A stretch of DNA of 64,000 bases from Burkholderia sp. USMB20 (GCF_000949135.2 NZ_JTAN02000001.1:372001-436000); one strand, 5' to 3'. Shown: positions 35,889-45,032, counted from the stretch's first letter. Notes: generated by a model from the sequence alone, not told the origin. A program made the numbers and translations.

Positions 35889-37253
35889 TCAGGCGGCCCG
35901 CGATTGATTCAGGGTGAACGACAGCAGGTCGCCGTCGGTCGGCTCGCCCCAGGTCTTCTGAGCCAGCCAGTCGAAAAACGCCGTCTCGGCCAGCTTCGAA
36001 TCGAGGCCGCGCTTGCGCCAGTCGTCACGCAGGTGCGAGCCCATCGTCGGCAGCACTTCCGACTCGAACGACTCGCGCGCCACTTCGCGCTCCGCGTCGC
36101 CCTGCTCCTCGTACAGCACCTTCGCTTCCTTGCGGCGGAACGCCGCGAATTCGCTCAACAGACGCGCCTTCAGATCGTCCGGCTGCGCCGCGACGACCTT
36201 CGCGGCAGGCGCGCCCGACGGCAGCGCGTCGACGGACTCGACCGGCGGCGCATAACCCTTCTTCAGCGCATCCTTGAACAACGCGGGCGCGCTGCGCACC
36301 GGCGGCAGCGTCGTGCTGCGCATCCGCTGCTCGGTCATCTGCAGCGCGGCGCGAATCCGGTTTTCCTCGCTGTCCGCGTAGAGCGTCTGCGCTTCCTTGA
36401 GCGGAATCCCGAGCTTCACCATCCGGTCGACCAGCGTGCTGTCGAACACGTTCGGATGCTCGTCGAGCGCGAGCATCGGCTGCTTGCGCTCGGTCACGCG
36501 GAACTGGATCTCCGCGACCCGGCGCCCTTCGCGATGTTCGATCAGTTCGACGAAGATGTTGGTGACCGCATTGACCTCGGCGATCGCCGGACGCAGGTAG
36601 TCGCGCTTGAAGTACTTGTACTCGCGCTTCGCCTCGTCGCCGGCTTCCGTATCGGGCGTGCCCGACAGGATCGGCCGCCACCATTCCCAAGGCTCGCGCA
36701 TTGTCAGGTGGCTCGGGTTCGTCAGGTAGCGCACGCAGATCTCGTAGAGAGCGAGACCGGCGCTGCTGCGCAGCTGGCTCTGGAACTGCAGGCTCAGACG
36801 CGCGTACTGGACCGGGTCGAGCAGCTTCTTCTTGATCTTCGGTGCGAACGAGAATTCGACCCACACGCGGCGGGTAGCCGGATCCTCGAGAATTTCGGCA
36901 TCGGCGATCAGCGTCGAGATCCCCCACTTGCGGCCCGGCTTCTGGCTCGACGTCCCCGTGCTCCATTCAACCTGGACCGACACCATGCGGCGCAGGTGTT
37001 CCTTCACCAGCGCGGTGTCGTTCGAATCGAAGGCGGAGTTGGCGACGATATCCGACAGCAGCGCGCGATACGTATCGCCGGAGTCGTCGGCCTGCTGCGC
37101 GACGGCGAGCAGGACGTTGAACAGCTTGCGGGTCAGGAGCGTGATCTTGCCGCTCTTCGGCTGAATTGCGATCGCCTCGACGGCCTTACGCAATTCGGCT
37201 GAACTGGCACTCACCACATCCACATCGGTTTTCTTGGCGCGCTTCGTGGCCAT
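35889..37253 (-). CDS. Plasmid-type replication initiator (Rep_3-like) of the secondary replicon
   Basis: Initiator protein of 454 residues. Residues about 30-260 resemble the tandem winged-helix Rep_3 fold: KITLLTRKLFNVLLAVAQQA, a long VKEHLRRMVSVQVEW helix, then EFSFAPKIKKKLLDPVQYAR and SSAGLALYEICVRYL. The C-terminal 190 residues are charged and less conserved, longer than in most plasmid Reps. It is transcribed away from the iteron array that it should bind. It is convergent with parB; the 90-base gap has GC-rich inverted repeats without a T run. Confidence 0.9.
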   Translation of the reverse strand: MATKRAKKTDVDVVSASSAELRKAVEAIAIQPKSGKITLLTRKLFNVLLAVAQQADDSGDTYRALLSDIVANSAFDSNDTALVKEHLRRMVSVQVEWSTGTSSQKPGRKWGISTLIADAEILEDPATRRVWVEFSFAPKIKKKLLDPVQYARLSLQFQSQLRSSAGLALYEICVRYLTNPSHLTMREPWEWWRPILSGTPDTEAGDEAKREYKYFKRDYLRPAIAEVNAVTNIFVELIEHREGRRVAEIQFRVTERKQPMLALDEHPNVFDSTLVDRMVKLGIPLKEAQTLYADSEENRIRAALQMTEQRMRSTTLPPVRSAPALFKDALKKGYAPPVESVDALPSGAPAAKVVAAQPDDLKARLLSEFAAFRRKEAKVLYEEQGDAEREVARESFESEVLPTMGSHLRDDWRKRGLDSKLAETAFFDWLAQKTWGEPTDGDLLSFTLNQSRAA

Positions 37254-37598
37254 GCGTCGGGTCGGAGGAGAAGTTTCACGGAAGGATAGCGCCTGTGGTG
37301 ATGTGCGTCCAGAACGACATGCTCACCATAGCGGGTGAAGTGCGCGTGTGAAACGGCACTCACCCCAACCCTCTCCCGAAAACCCTCACCGGTCCGGATT
37401 TACAGCGTTTCGGACTCGTCCAGACGTGTCGCGGGATGCGCGGATTCACAGATTTTCGCCTGTGCTCGACACGTGCGAAACTTGCTCCCGTATCGGCTCA
37501 CCTTCCGATTTGTCGTAATTTTGCGACTGCACTTCCGGGTCCTCGTCACAGGGTCGCCACTGGACGTCGCGACATCGAGTGGACAGGCCCGCACCGGC

Positions 37599-37614
37599 CT
37601 GTATGCATGTACAG
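37599..37614. promoter_or_regulatory. LexA-like box upstream of rep
   Basis: CTGTATGCATGTACAG fits the CTGT-N8-ACAG pattern of proteobacterial LexA sites and is flanked by a further C/G pair, giving the inverted repeat CCTGTA-N6-TACAGG. It lies about 345 bases upstream of the rep start. It could instead be a site for another dimeric regulator. Confidence 0.4.
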
Positions 37615-37745
37615 GCGCGGCTGACCTGGGCGACCGCAACCACGCCCGGAACCCGGAAACCGCGCCAAAAAGGATGCGCCGCGAGGCCATCGAAGCCGAT
37701 TCTCGGGCCCGGGCGCGCATTGTACAGCGCACAGAAACCGTTCGG

Positions 37746-38682
37746 TCCCGAAAATTCTCACCTCAACGGCTCCGAATTCTGTGCGCCGGATCCAGACGAG
37801 TCCCCGGCACACGCGGGATCGCCAGCCAGGACCTCCCGAAAAGCCTCACCTTATTGAAAAAAGCGGCGCTCCAACGGACGCGGATACGGCTCCCGAAAAA
37901 CCTCACCGTAACCGCCGCGGTATCAAAAATGTCAATGCCGTCCGATACTTATGTGCAGCAGGCGTTCCGCTGCGTCCGGCGATCGTCCCCCGAAAAGCCT
38001 CACCTTTGCGGCAGGCGAACGTCGGCGGCAGCTGTGTATCGACTCCTGAAAACTCTCACCTGTGCCAAAAAGTGGCACAGCAAAAATCAGATTTCTGCCA
38101 GTCCCGGCGGGCTTTTCAGCGAATTCGCCCCGTTATGGGTCCCGAAAAGCCTCACCTTTGCCCTATTTTCGAGCAAATGGCGCTCCCGAAAAGGCTCACC
38201 TATCAGGCAAACGGCAGCCTGTGATCGATGTCCCGAAAAAGCTCACCTCAACGGGATCCGGGCAGGAAAACCCGGATTTCGCTCCCGAAAAGCCTCACCT
38301 TTCAGGCTTCACAGGCCCCACAGGGCACTTTTGCTGTGCAAAATGACCGTCGTTTCCCGGAAATCCTCACAGCAAATCCCTGCGGAGTCCCGTGAAACCT
38401 CACCTTTCATGAAAACTGCCCAAAAGATGGGCAGAATAGGGGCGCTAGCAAGGTCCCGCAAATTCTCACCTATGTCTGCACAGGCAGAAAACTGTGCGCT
38501 CAGGCACAGCGCGGGTTCCATGGCAGTGCAGCCCCGAAAAGCCTCACCTTTGGGAAATCTCGCATTTCACTGTGATCCCGAATCCGCTCACGACCTTTCC
38601 TGCATCGGCTCACGCAGATCCCCGAACCCCATCACTTCAGCTCCCGCAGAAGATCACCTTGGTTCCCGTAAAACTTCACCTT
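37746..38682 (+). repeat. Iteron array (about 17 copies)
   Basis: Direct repeats with consensus TCCCGAAAAGCCTCACCTT, all in the same orientation. Starts are near 37746, 37834, 37891, 37987, 38043, 38140, 38184, 38230, 38283, 38355, 38388, 38454, 38531, 38576, 38619, 38642 and 38663. The CTCACCT half is the most constant; the last five copies vary more and three are packed about 20 bases apart next to the AT-rich segment. They are the likely binding sites of the adjacent initiator. Confidence 0.92.
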
Positions 38683-38789
38683 CTCGGCCGGAAAGCCTTG
38701 CTACATAAGGCTGTGCCGTGGCGTTAACGTTTTTAACTAAGGGTTCAAGGGTGTTTACTTCTAATACTCTCAAGACATCGGTCGTCGAG

Positions 38790-38798
38790 TTTTCCACA
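38790..38798 (+). promoter_or_regulatory. DnaA-box-like site at the origin
   Basis: TTTTCCACA, one mismatch from TTATCCACA, directly beside the AT-rich segment at 38700-38775. Confidence 0.55.
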
Positions 38799-39056
38799 GA
38801 GACCCCAACCCCTGAACACCGACAGCGAGCGTGACGCCCATCATGTGAAACAAATGCCCTTTTTCGGGGCTTGCTAAAAAACGCTTTCAGCACAAGTACT
38901 TGGCTCGTTTTCTTCGCTTTGTTTCACGGGATCGGGACGCTGGCTCATCCAGATCGGCTCACAGCGCCGATTTCTGTGCACAGCGACGCAAATTCATCGC
39001 GGCCAACAAAAACAGGTATCAAAAAATACGTGTTCCGTTATGATCACAACATTTCA

Positions 39057-40256
39057 ATGTCTGTGAGTCCTGCCATGACGCTGGATGAAATACGTGAAGC
39101 CATCCGGGAAGAACTCGAATCGCTACGCGCGAGCGGCGCGCGCCGCCAGGAGTTGTCGCTGCATGCCTGCAAGCGCCTGTTTTTCGATCTCGGCATCCGG
39201 CCGTCGGCCGCCAATGTCCGCGATCTGACCCAGACCGGCAGTGCCAGCGACATTCCGAAGGACATCGATCATTTCTGGGAACGGATCCGTGCCGCGTCGA
39301 AGGTTCGGCTCGACGGTGCGGCGATTCCGAAAGCGGTCGAGGAAAAGGCCGGCGCATTGCTCGGCGCGCTATATGAAGAGGCGTTGAAAGCGGCCAGGGA
39401 AAGTCTCGATGTCGACCGCGAGCAGATCCGCGCCGGCGTGACCGATGCGGAACAGCGGCTGCGCGACGCCACGGTTCGCCAGGAAACCCTCGAGGGCGCG
39501 CTGACGCGCAGCGAAGCCCGCAACGAGCAGCTGCAGGCGCGTGTGACCGAGCTCGAGGTGCAACTGGCCTCGCAATCGACGCACGGTTCGGCAAACGAGG
39601 CGACGCTGCTCACCACAGTCGCCCGACTCGAAAAGGAACTGGCCGCCATGGCCGGCCGCGTCGATGCCGAACAGACGCAGAACGCGGCGCTGCGCGACCG
39701 TATCGACACGCTGCAAGCCGAATTGCAGCAGCGCACCGAACACTATGCGCAGCAGATCAAGGATGCGGTGGCCGAAGCCGAGCGCCGCGTCAAACCGATG
39801 CTGGTCGAGCTGGACTCGCTGCGCAGCATGGCGTCGACCTATCAGAGCGGTTTGCGCGACGTGCAACGCAAGGAATTCGATTTCCTTCAGCAACTGAGTT
39901 CGACCAAGGCCCGCGCGGACCGGCTCGAGGAACAGCTTCGCAGCCAGGGCGACGAGTTGGAGCGCGCGACGCGCGAGGTGAATACGCTGCGCGCGAGCCG
40001 CGGGATGAACCCGGAGATTTCCGCGCTGATCCGGCGCCTGGCCGATGCCGGTCAGCTGGATGCCGATGCGTTTTCCGCGATCGGGACGTCACTGGACCAT
40101 GAAATTCCGGTGCCGACCCAGTGCCCGCATTGCGATGGCGAACCGGAGTTGTCGCACGGCGACGACGGGTTCGAAGTATCGTGCCCCGAATGCGAACATG
40201 CGTCGGGGCCCTGGCCTTCACGATTCGAAGCGATCGCACGCTTTGCACGAGATTGA
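39057..40256 (+). CDS. KfrA-like coiled-coil DNA-binding protein with C-terminal zinc finger
   Basis: Protein of about 399 residues. The first 110 resemble the KfrA_N plasmid-replication-region DNA-binding domain (SLHACKRLFFDLGIRPSAAN, DIPKDIDHFWERIRAAS). Residues about 120-330 form a long coiled coil (ARNEQLQARVTELEVQLASQ and similar). The end carries a CPHC...CPEC pair that should bind zinc, which plain KfrA proteins lack. ATG 39057 is used; ATG 39075 (MTLDEIREAI) is equally possible as neither has a clear ribosome site. KfrA proteins are nucleoid-like and help plasmid stability, fitting its position beside the origin. Confidence 0.82.
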   Translation: MSVSPAMTLDEIREAIREELESLRASGARRQELSLHACKRLFFDLGIRPSAANVRDLTQTGSASDIPKDIDHFWERIRAASKVRLDGAAIPKAVEEKAGALLGALYEEALKAARESLDVDREQIRAGVTDAEQRLRDATVRQETLEGALTRSEARNEQLQARVTELEVQLASQSTHGSANEATLLTTVARLEKELAAMAGRVDAEQTQNAALRDRIDTLQAELQQRTEHYAQQIKDAVAEAERRVKPMLVELDSLRSMASTYQSGLRDVQRKEFDFLQQLSSTKARADRLEEQLRSQGDELERATREVNTLRASRGMNPEISALIRRLADAGQLDADAFSAIGTSLDHEIPVPTQCPHCDGEPELSHGDDGFEVSCPECEHASGPWPSRFEAIARFARD

Positions 40257-40306
40257 CGCGCCGGTCGGCACAGCGATCGCACAGGTGAGGTGATGCGGGA
40301 CGCGTG

Positions 40307-40325
40307 AGGTGAGGTTTTTCGGGAG
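40307..40325 (-). repeat. Distal inverted iteron 1
   Basis: AGGTGAGGTTTTTCGGGAG is the reverse complement of the origin iteron. It lies in the 139-base gap between the convergent KfrA-like and recombinase genes, about 1.6 kb right of the array and in opposite orientation. Confidence 0.75.
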
Positions 40326-40395
40326 CGGGGAAACGGTGAGGCTACGCCGCACAAGGCTGCTCACGGATCACGTCGCGTGAGCAGCCGGTTCGGCA

Positions 40396-41409
40396 TCAGT
40401 GAGTTTCGTCCTGGTCGGAAGCGTCACCATTCGCGAGATCGTCACGCCAGTTTTTCCACGCGCGGTGCAGCCGGTTCGACGAGATCGGCCGCACGAAGCC
40501 GAGCCATTTGCCGACCCGCTCGGGCGGTACGTCGTGTTCGAACAGCTCGGCCGCATAGGTGTTGCGCAGCGTTTGCGGACTCGCGCGCGCGGTGCGCGAC
40601 GACGTCAGCCCCGCGGATTCGACGATCGCGTCGATTGCGCGCAGCATCGTCGCCTTGTGCATCGGCCGCCCGGCATGCGATGCGGGAAACACGAGCTCGC
40701 CGGGAATCTCCTGGCGCTTGCGCTCCACGAGCCATGCTTCGAGCAACGCGATCGCGAACGACGCCAGATGGGTTTCGCGCGCGAAATCGGGATGCGTCGA
40801 CGGGATCTGCAGCGACGTTCCGCTCGTATCGATGCAACTAATCGTGAGCACGCGTGCTTCGCCGGTCTTCACGCCGGCGCCGAGAAACGCGGCGACGAGC
40901 GCGCGGTCGCGGCGCTCTTTCCAGTACGCGGAGCCGGACACGCCGATCGGTGAAAACAGGTAGGCCAGCAACTTTGCGCGTTCGGCCGGCGTCAGGAAAC
41001 CGGTTGGCTCGTTGTCGCGTGCCTGACGCCAGTTCGCTTCGCCATCCTGAGCAATGAAGCGGGCCGGGTTGGTGGACGCGAACTCGGTGCGCCGGATGTG
41101 GTCGAGCACGCGTTCGATCAGCCGCAAATAACGCATTCGCTGCGTTTTCCGGATCGGAAGCTCGCCGACGAAGTTCGCGATCGTTGCGGTATCGACGGTG
41201 GCCAGGTTTTTCTGGTTTGCACGCAGCCACGCAAGAAAGGCGCCCCATTGCGCGCGGTAGACGTCGGCCGACGAACGGCGGTAGTCCTGCATGGCAAGCC
41301 ACGCGTCGAACGCGGCTTCGGGCGAGATGATCCAGTCGGACGCGCCGCGGTCGAACAGATCCTTTTCTTCCGGGCGTGCCGGGGTGTCGGAGGGCGTGGG
41401 AAGGGACAT
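40396..41409 (-). CDS. Tyrosine-recombinase-like protein with degenerate active site
   Basis: Protein of 337 residues with the two-domain layout of XerC/XerD: an N-terminal SAM-like core-binding domain (about residues 30-120) and a C-terminal catalytic-fold domain. Aligned by eye to XerD, box I reads GAGVKTGEARVLT (Arg replaced by Lys), box II reads SPQTLRNTYAAELF (His to Gln, Arg kept, next His to Asn), LGH is LGF, and the nucleophile Tyr position is Leu in SSNRLHRAW. It therefore probably cannot cut DNA and may act as a DNA-binding or structural protein. It lies just right of the origin with an inverted iteron downstream. Confidence 0.82.
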   Translation of the reverse strand: MSLPTPSDTPARPEEKDLFDRGASDWIISPEAAFDAWLAMQDYRRSSADVYRAQWGAFLAWLRANQKNLATVDTATIANFVGELPIRKTQRMRYLRLIERVLDHIRRTEFASTNPARFIAQDGEANWRQARDNEPTGFLTPAERAKLLAYLFSPIGVSGSAYWKERRDRALVAAFLGAGVKTGEARVLTISCIDTSGTSLQIPSTHPDFARETHLASFAIALLEAWLVERKRQEIPGELVFPASHAGRPMHKATMLRAIDAIVESAGLTSSRTARASPQTLRNTYAAELFEHDVPPERVGKWLGFVRPISSNRLHRAWKNWRDDLANGDASDQDETH

Positions 41410-41511
41410 GTTATTTATTCCGTTAGTTGCGTATATGGTAGCCCTTTCCGCAACGTCGCGGACAGCAGGATGCGGGAGCCGCCCACCGTGACGGACGCTC
41501 GGGGCCTGACG

Positions 41512-41889
41512 TCAGTCGCCCCACGCCTTCGACGGGCGGTGAACGCGCTCGCGGGGCGCCGCTTCCTGCGATTTGGCCGCGGCTTCATACGCGAGGACCG
41601 CGAACGAGAACACGGCGGGCAGCGCGTTCGATCGGCCGAAGTCGATCGGATCGTCCGTTTCGGGAAAGGTCATGTCCGACGGCCGTTCGAACAGTTGACG
41701 CATGCCGGGCTCGTGCCGGCTGGCAAAGCCGAGATCGGCGAGCGCCTCGGCTTCGATCGCGTGCAGCAGGCGCCACGACAGCGGGACGCGCTGACGGATG
41801 TAGCGCCCGGCTATATGGCGAACGATCAGTTCGAGGTCGTGCGCGGCAGCCTTGAAGCTGAGCGCGGCCAAATCTTGTTCTTCTGTCAT
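41512..41889 (-). CDS. Hypothetical protein, 125 residues, under a LexA-like box
   Basis: Soluble, largely helical protein starting MTEEQDLAALSFKAAAHDLE. It has no recognised domain; the C-terminus is Ala/Lys/Glu-rich. An AGGAG lies before the ATG at 41889. Seventy-odd bases upstream is a near-consensus LexA site, so it is probably induced by DNA damage. The recombinase-like gene follows on the same strand about 100 bases downstream and might be co-transcribed. Confidence 0.68.
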   Translation of the reverse strand: MTEEQDLAALSFKAAAHDLELIVRHIAGRYIRQRVPLSWRLLHAIEAEALADLGFASRHEPGMRQLFERPSDMTFPETDDPIDFGRSNALPAVFSFAVLAYEAAAKSQEAAPRERVHRPSKAWGD

Positions 41890-41961
41890 CGCAGGCTCCT
41901 GTCGACCGGCGCGGGCGCCTCGGTGCGCCGCCCCGGCCATGCATGGCGGAATGTCCGTATA

Positions 41962-41977
41962 CTGTACAAATATACAG
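41962..41977. promoter_or_regulatory. LexA (SOS) box upstream of the 125-residue protein
   Basis: CTGTACAAATATACAG, with flanking TA on the left and TG on the right, is close to the LexA consensus TACTGT-N8-ACAGTA. A TTGCGG-like -35 and a TACAGT-like -10 on the minus strand overlap it. Confidence 0.7.
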
Positions 41978-42017
41978 TGTTCTCCGCAACTGGCCTTTCG
42001 GCCAGCTACCCGCATCG

Positions 42018-42629
42018 TCAGCGATGAATCACGATCAGTAGTGCGCGCGCCTCGGCCTTGCCGGGGTTGCGGATCGCATGCGGCGTGTCGGCCGGGTAGC
42101 GCGCGGTGTCGCCCGCCTTCAGGCGTCGGCTCGCCGCCGCGGCTTCGATTTCCATCGCGCCCTGCAGCACGGTGAGGTGCTCGCGCGTGCCGGGTTCGTG
42201 CGCGTTCGACACGAGCGCGCCGCCGCCCGGCAGCGTCAGTTCGTACCACTCGAACTTGCCGGCCAGGTCGATCGGGCCCCATACGCGCAATTGATAGCGG
42301 CCGTCGTGGCCGGCGAGCGTCGGGATGTCGTGCGGGCCGTCCACGCGGATCGTCTCCGGCGCTTTCGGCTGAGAGAACAGTTCGTCGAGCGTGATGCCGA
42401 GCGCATTCGTGAGCCGCCATGCGACCGCGATCGTCGGATTGGCCTTGTCGCGCTCGATCTCGGAGAGCATCGACTTCGATACGCCAGCCGCGCGCGACAG
42501 GTCGTCGAGCGTCAGCTTGCGCTCGTTGCGCAGGCGCTGGATTTGCTCGCCGACGCGCGGCGGCGTCACGCCCGGCGCTTGCGGTGCGGCGCCGGCAGGC
42601 GTGCGCCGCGACGCGGAGGAACTTGCCAT
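42018..42629 (-). CDS. XRE-family regulator with cupin domain
   Basis: Regulator of 203 residues. An N-terminal helix-turn-helix (RLRNERKLTLDDLSRAAGVS, then KSMLSEIERDKANPTIAVAW) is joined to a C-terminal cupin domain (HEPGTREHLTVLQGAMEIE, GDTARYPADTPHAIRNPG) that probably senses a small ligand. It is divergent from kbl-tdh, which it most likely controls; such XRE-cupin regulators often govern amino-acid catabolism. Two direct GTTCGG repeats lie in the shared promoter region. Confidence 0.88.
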   Translation of the reverse strand: MASSSASRRTPAGAAPQAPGVTPPRVGEQIQRLRNERKLTLDDLSRAAGVSKSMLSEIERDKANPTIAVAWRLTNALGITLDELFSQPKAPETIRVDGPHDIPTLAGHDGRYQLRVWGPIDLAGKFEWYELTLPGGGALVSNAHEPGTREHLTVLQGAMEIEAAAASRRLKAGDTARYPADTPHAIRNPGKAEARALLIVIHR

Positions 42630-42652
42630 TTGGTTTCCGTTCGCTTAGAGTT

Positions 42653-42706
42653 GTTCGGTATTTCGAATTCTAGTTCGGAATATCGGATAAATGCGGTCAA
42701 CCGAAC
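42653..42706. promoter_or_regulatory. Candidate operator repeats between the XRE-cupin regulator and kbl
   Basis: GTTCGG occurs at 42653-42658 and 42673-42678, exactly 20 bases (two helical turns) apart, and its inverted form CCGAAC at 42701-42706. They lie in the 160-base divergent promoter region and are candidate regulator sites. Confidence 0.4.
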
Positions 42707-42790
42707 GACCGACTATAACAGTAGCAGGCCGTTGCGCCGCCGCCACGAGCGGCGCGCGACGGGATGCGAATCCCTGTCAGGAGCTTTGCG

Positions 42791-43990
42791 ATGCGTGATG
42801 CCTTTCTCGCCCAGGTGCGCGGGACGCTCGACCAGATCCGCGCGGACGGTTTTTACAAGACCGAGCGCGAGATCGCGAGTCCCCAGGCGGCGGCCGTGCG
42901 GCTCGCCGGCGGTGCCGGCGTGCTGAATTTCTGCGCGAACAACTATCTCGGTTTGGCGAACGATCCGCGCCTGATCGCCGCGGCGCAGGCCGGTCTCGAC
43001 CAGGACGGCTTCGGCATGGCGTCGGTGCGCTTCATCTGCGGCACGCAAACCGTGCACAAGCAGCTCGAAAGCGCGCTGGCATCGTTTCTCGGCACCGAGG
43101 ACAGCATCCTCTATTCGAGCTGCTTCGATGCGAACGGCGGCCTGTTCGAGACGCTGCTCGACGAGAACGACGCGGTGATCAGCGACGAGCTGAACCACGC
43201 AAGCATCATCGACGGCATCCGCCTCTGCAAGGCGAAGCGTTTCCGCTACAAGAACAACGACCTGTCCGACCTCGAGGCGAAGCTGCAGGAAGCCGACGCC
43301 GCGGGCGCGCGCCACAAGCTGATCGCGACCGACGGCGTGTTCTCGATGGACGGCATCATCGCCGACCTGAAAGGCATCTGCGACCTCGCCGATCGTTACG
43401 GCGCGCTCGTGATGGTCGACGATTCGCACGCGGTCGGCTTCATCGGCGCGCATGGCCGCGGTACGCCCGAGCACTGCGGCGTCGACGGTCGCGTCGACAT
43501 CATCACCGGCACGCTCGGCAAGGCGCTGGGCGGCGCATCGGGCGGCTACGTCGCGGCCCGCCGCGAGATCGTCGAATTGCTGCGCCAGCGTTCGCGCCCG
43601 TACCTGTTCTCGAACACGCTGACGCCGAGCATTGCCGCGGCGTCGCTGAAGGTGCTGGAACTGCTCGGCAGCGACGAAGGGGCGAAGCTGCGCGAACGCG
43701 TGCGCGAGAACGGCGCGCGTTTCCGCGAGCAGATGACGGCCGCGGGTTTCACGCTCGTGCCGGGCGCGCATCCGATCATCCCGGTGATGCTCGGCGACGC
43801 GCAGCTTGCGACCAACATGGCCGACAAGCTGCTGGCCGAAGGCGTCTACGTGATCGGCTTCTCGTTCCCGGTCGTGCCGCGCGGTCGCGCGCGCATCCGT
43901 ACGCAGATGAGCGCCGCGCATACGCCCGAACAGATCGATCAGACGGTCGCCGCGTTCGTGCGCGTCGGCAAGTCGCTCGGCATCGTCTGA
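42791..43990 (+). CDS. kbl: 2-amino-3-ketobutyrate CoA ligase
   Basis: PLP-dependent enzyme of 399 residues that splits 2-amino-3-ketobutyrate into glycine and acetyl-CoA, the second step of threonine breakdown by the Tdh route. The cofactor-binding Lys is in [18 protein letters not shown]; other family blocks are [31 protein letters not shown] and [20 protein letters not shown]. The ATG at 42791 has an AGGAG just upstream. The tdh gene follows after 13 bases. Confidence 0.97.
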   Translation: MRDAFLAQVRGTLDQIRADGFYKTEREIASPQAAAVRLAGGAGVLNFCANNYLGLANDPRLIAAAQAGLDQDGFGMASVRFICGTQTVHKQLESALASFLGTEDSILYSSCFDANGGLFETLLDENDAVISDELNHASIIDGIRLCKAKRFRYKNNDLSDLEAKLQEADAAGARHKLIATDGVFSMDGIIADLKGICDLADRYGALVMVDDSHAVGFIGAHGRGTPEHCGVDGRVDIITGTLGKALGGASGGYVAARREIVELLRQRSRPYLFSNTLTPSIAAASLKVLELLGSDEGAKLRERVRENGARFREQMTAAGFTLVPGAHPIIPVMLGDAQLATNMADKLLAEGVYVIGFSFPVVPRGRARIRTQMSAAHTPEQIDQTVAAFVRVGKSLGIV

Positions 43991-44003
43991 CGGAGGCGCG
44001 ACC

Positions 44004-45032
44004 ATGAAAGCACTGGCAAAGCTCGAACGCGGCCCGGGCCTCACGCTCACGCGCGTGAAGCGCCCCGAAGTCGGACACAACGACGTGCTGATCAAGATTC
44101 GCCGCACGGCGATCTGCGGCACCGACATCCATATCTGGAAGTGGGACGACTGGGCGCAGAAGACGATTCCCGTGCCGATGCACGTCGGTCACGAATACGT
44201 TGGCGAGATCGTCGAGATGGGGCAGGAAGTGCGCGGCTTCGCGATCGGCGATCGCGTGTCAGGCGAAGGCCACATCACGTGCGGCTTCTGTCGCAACTGT
44301 CGCGCGGGGCGCCGGCATCTGTGCCGCAACACCGTCGGCGTCGGCGTGAACCGTGAAGGCGCGTTCGCCGAGTACCTGGCGATTCCCGCGTTCAACGCGT
44401 TCAAGATTCCGCCCGAGATCTCCGACGATCTCGCGTCGATCTTCGATCCGTTCGGCAACGCGACGCATACGGCGCTGTCGTTCAATCTCGTCGGCGAGGA
44501 CGTGTTGATCACCGGCGCGGGCCCGATCGGGATCATGGCCGTCGCGATCGCGAAGCACGTCGGCGCGCGCAACGTCGTGATCACCGATATCAACGACTAC
44601 CGGCTCGAACTTGCGCGCAAGATGGGCGCGACGCGCGCGGTCAACGTCGCGCGCGAGTCGCTGCGCGACGTGATGGCCGACCTGCGCATGACGGAAGGCT
44701 TCGACGTCGGTCTCGAGATGTCGGGCGTGCCGAGCGCGTTCACGAGCCTGCTCGAGGCGATGAATCACGGCGGCAAGGTCGCGCTGCTCGGCATTCCGCC
44801 CGCGCAGACGGCGATCGACTGGAACCAGGTGATCTTCAAGGGGCTCGAGATCAAGGGCATCTACGGTCGCGAGATGTTCGAGACCTGGTACAAGATGGTC
44901 GCGATGCTGCAAAGCGGTCTCGATCTGTCGCCGATCATCACGCATCGCTTTGCGGCGGACGATTACGAGAAAGGCTTCGCGGCGATGCTGTCCGGTGAAA
45001 GCGGCAAGGTGATTCTCGACTGGACGGTCTGA
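44004..45032 (+). CDS. tdh: L-threonine 3-dehydrogenase
   Basis: Zinc-dependent medium-chain dehydrogenase of 342 residues that oxidises threonine to 2-amino-3-ketobutyrate using NAD. The catalytic zinc site is in [16 protein letters not shown] and [12 protein letters not shown]; the structural zinc Cys cluster is [15 protein letters not shown]; the NAD-binding loop is [20 protein letters not shown]. With Kbl it converts threonine to glycine and acetyl-CoA. The 525 bases that follow hold no convincing gene, only a distal inverted iteron. Confidence 0.97.
   Translation: MKALAKLERGPGLTLTRVKRPEVGHNDVLIKIRRTAICGTDIHIWKWDDWAQKTIPVPMHVGHEYVGEIVEMGQEVRGFAIGDRVSGEGHITCGFCRNCRAGRRHLCRNTVGVGVNREGAFAEYLAIPAFNAFKIPPEISDDLASIFDPFGNATHTALSFNLVGEDVLITGAGPIGIMAVAIAKHVGARNVVITDINDYRLELARKMGATRAVNVARESLRDVMADLRMTEGFDVGLEMSGVPSAFTSLLEAMNHGGKVALLGIPPAQTAIDWNQVIFKGLEIKGIYGREMFETWYKMVAMLQSGLDLSPIITHRFAADDYEKGFAAMLSGESGKVILDWTV

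Larger units (their letters stand above)
37254..39056. other. Replication origin region of the secondary replicon
   Basis: A gene-free stretch of 1.8 kb between the initiator and the KfrA-like gene. It contains one isolated iteron at 37374-37390, the main iteron array (37746-38682), an AT-rich segment at about 38700-38775 that could be the unwinding element, and a DnaA-box-like TTTTCCACA at 38790-38798. A second A/T-rich part (38985-39055) probably holds the promoter of the KfrA-like gene. Confidence 0.88.

Noticed and set aside
37746-38682. A CRISPR array
   Set aside because: The repeats are 18-20 bases, degenerate, unevenly spaced (20-97 bases) and without cas genes; they are iterons.
37335-38708. 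Open frames running through the iteron array
   Set aside because: The repeated SRKASP-like peptides are only translations of the iterons; no starts or domains.
38871-39056. Upstream extension of the KfrA-like gene with a hydrophobic start
   Set aside because: No ribosome site, composition unlike the rest, and it would run through the AT-rich promoter region beside the origin.
40396-41409. A phage or integron integrase marking a mobile island
   Set aside because: No tRNA, attachment repeats or phage genes nearby, and the active site is degenerate; it appears to be a resident origin-linked gene.
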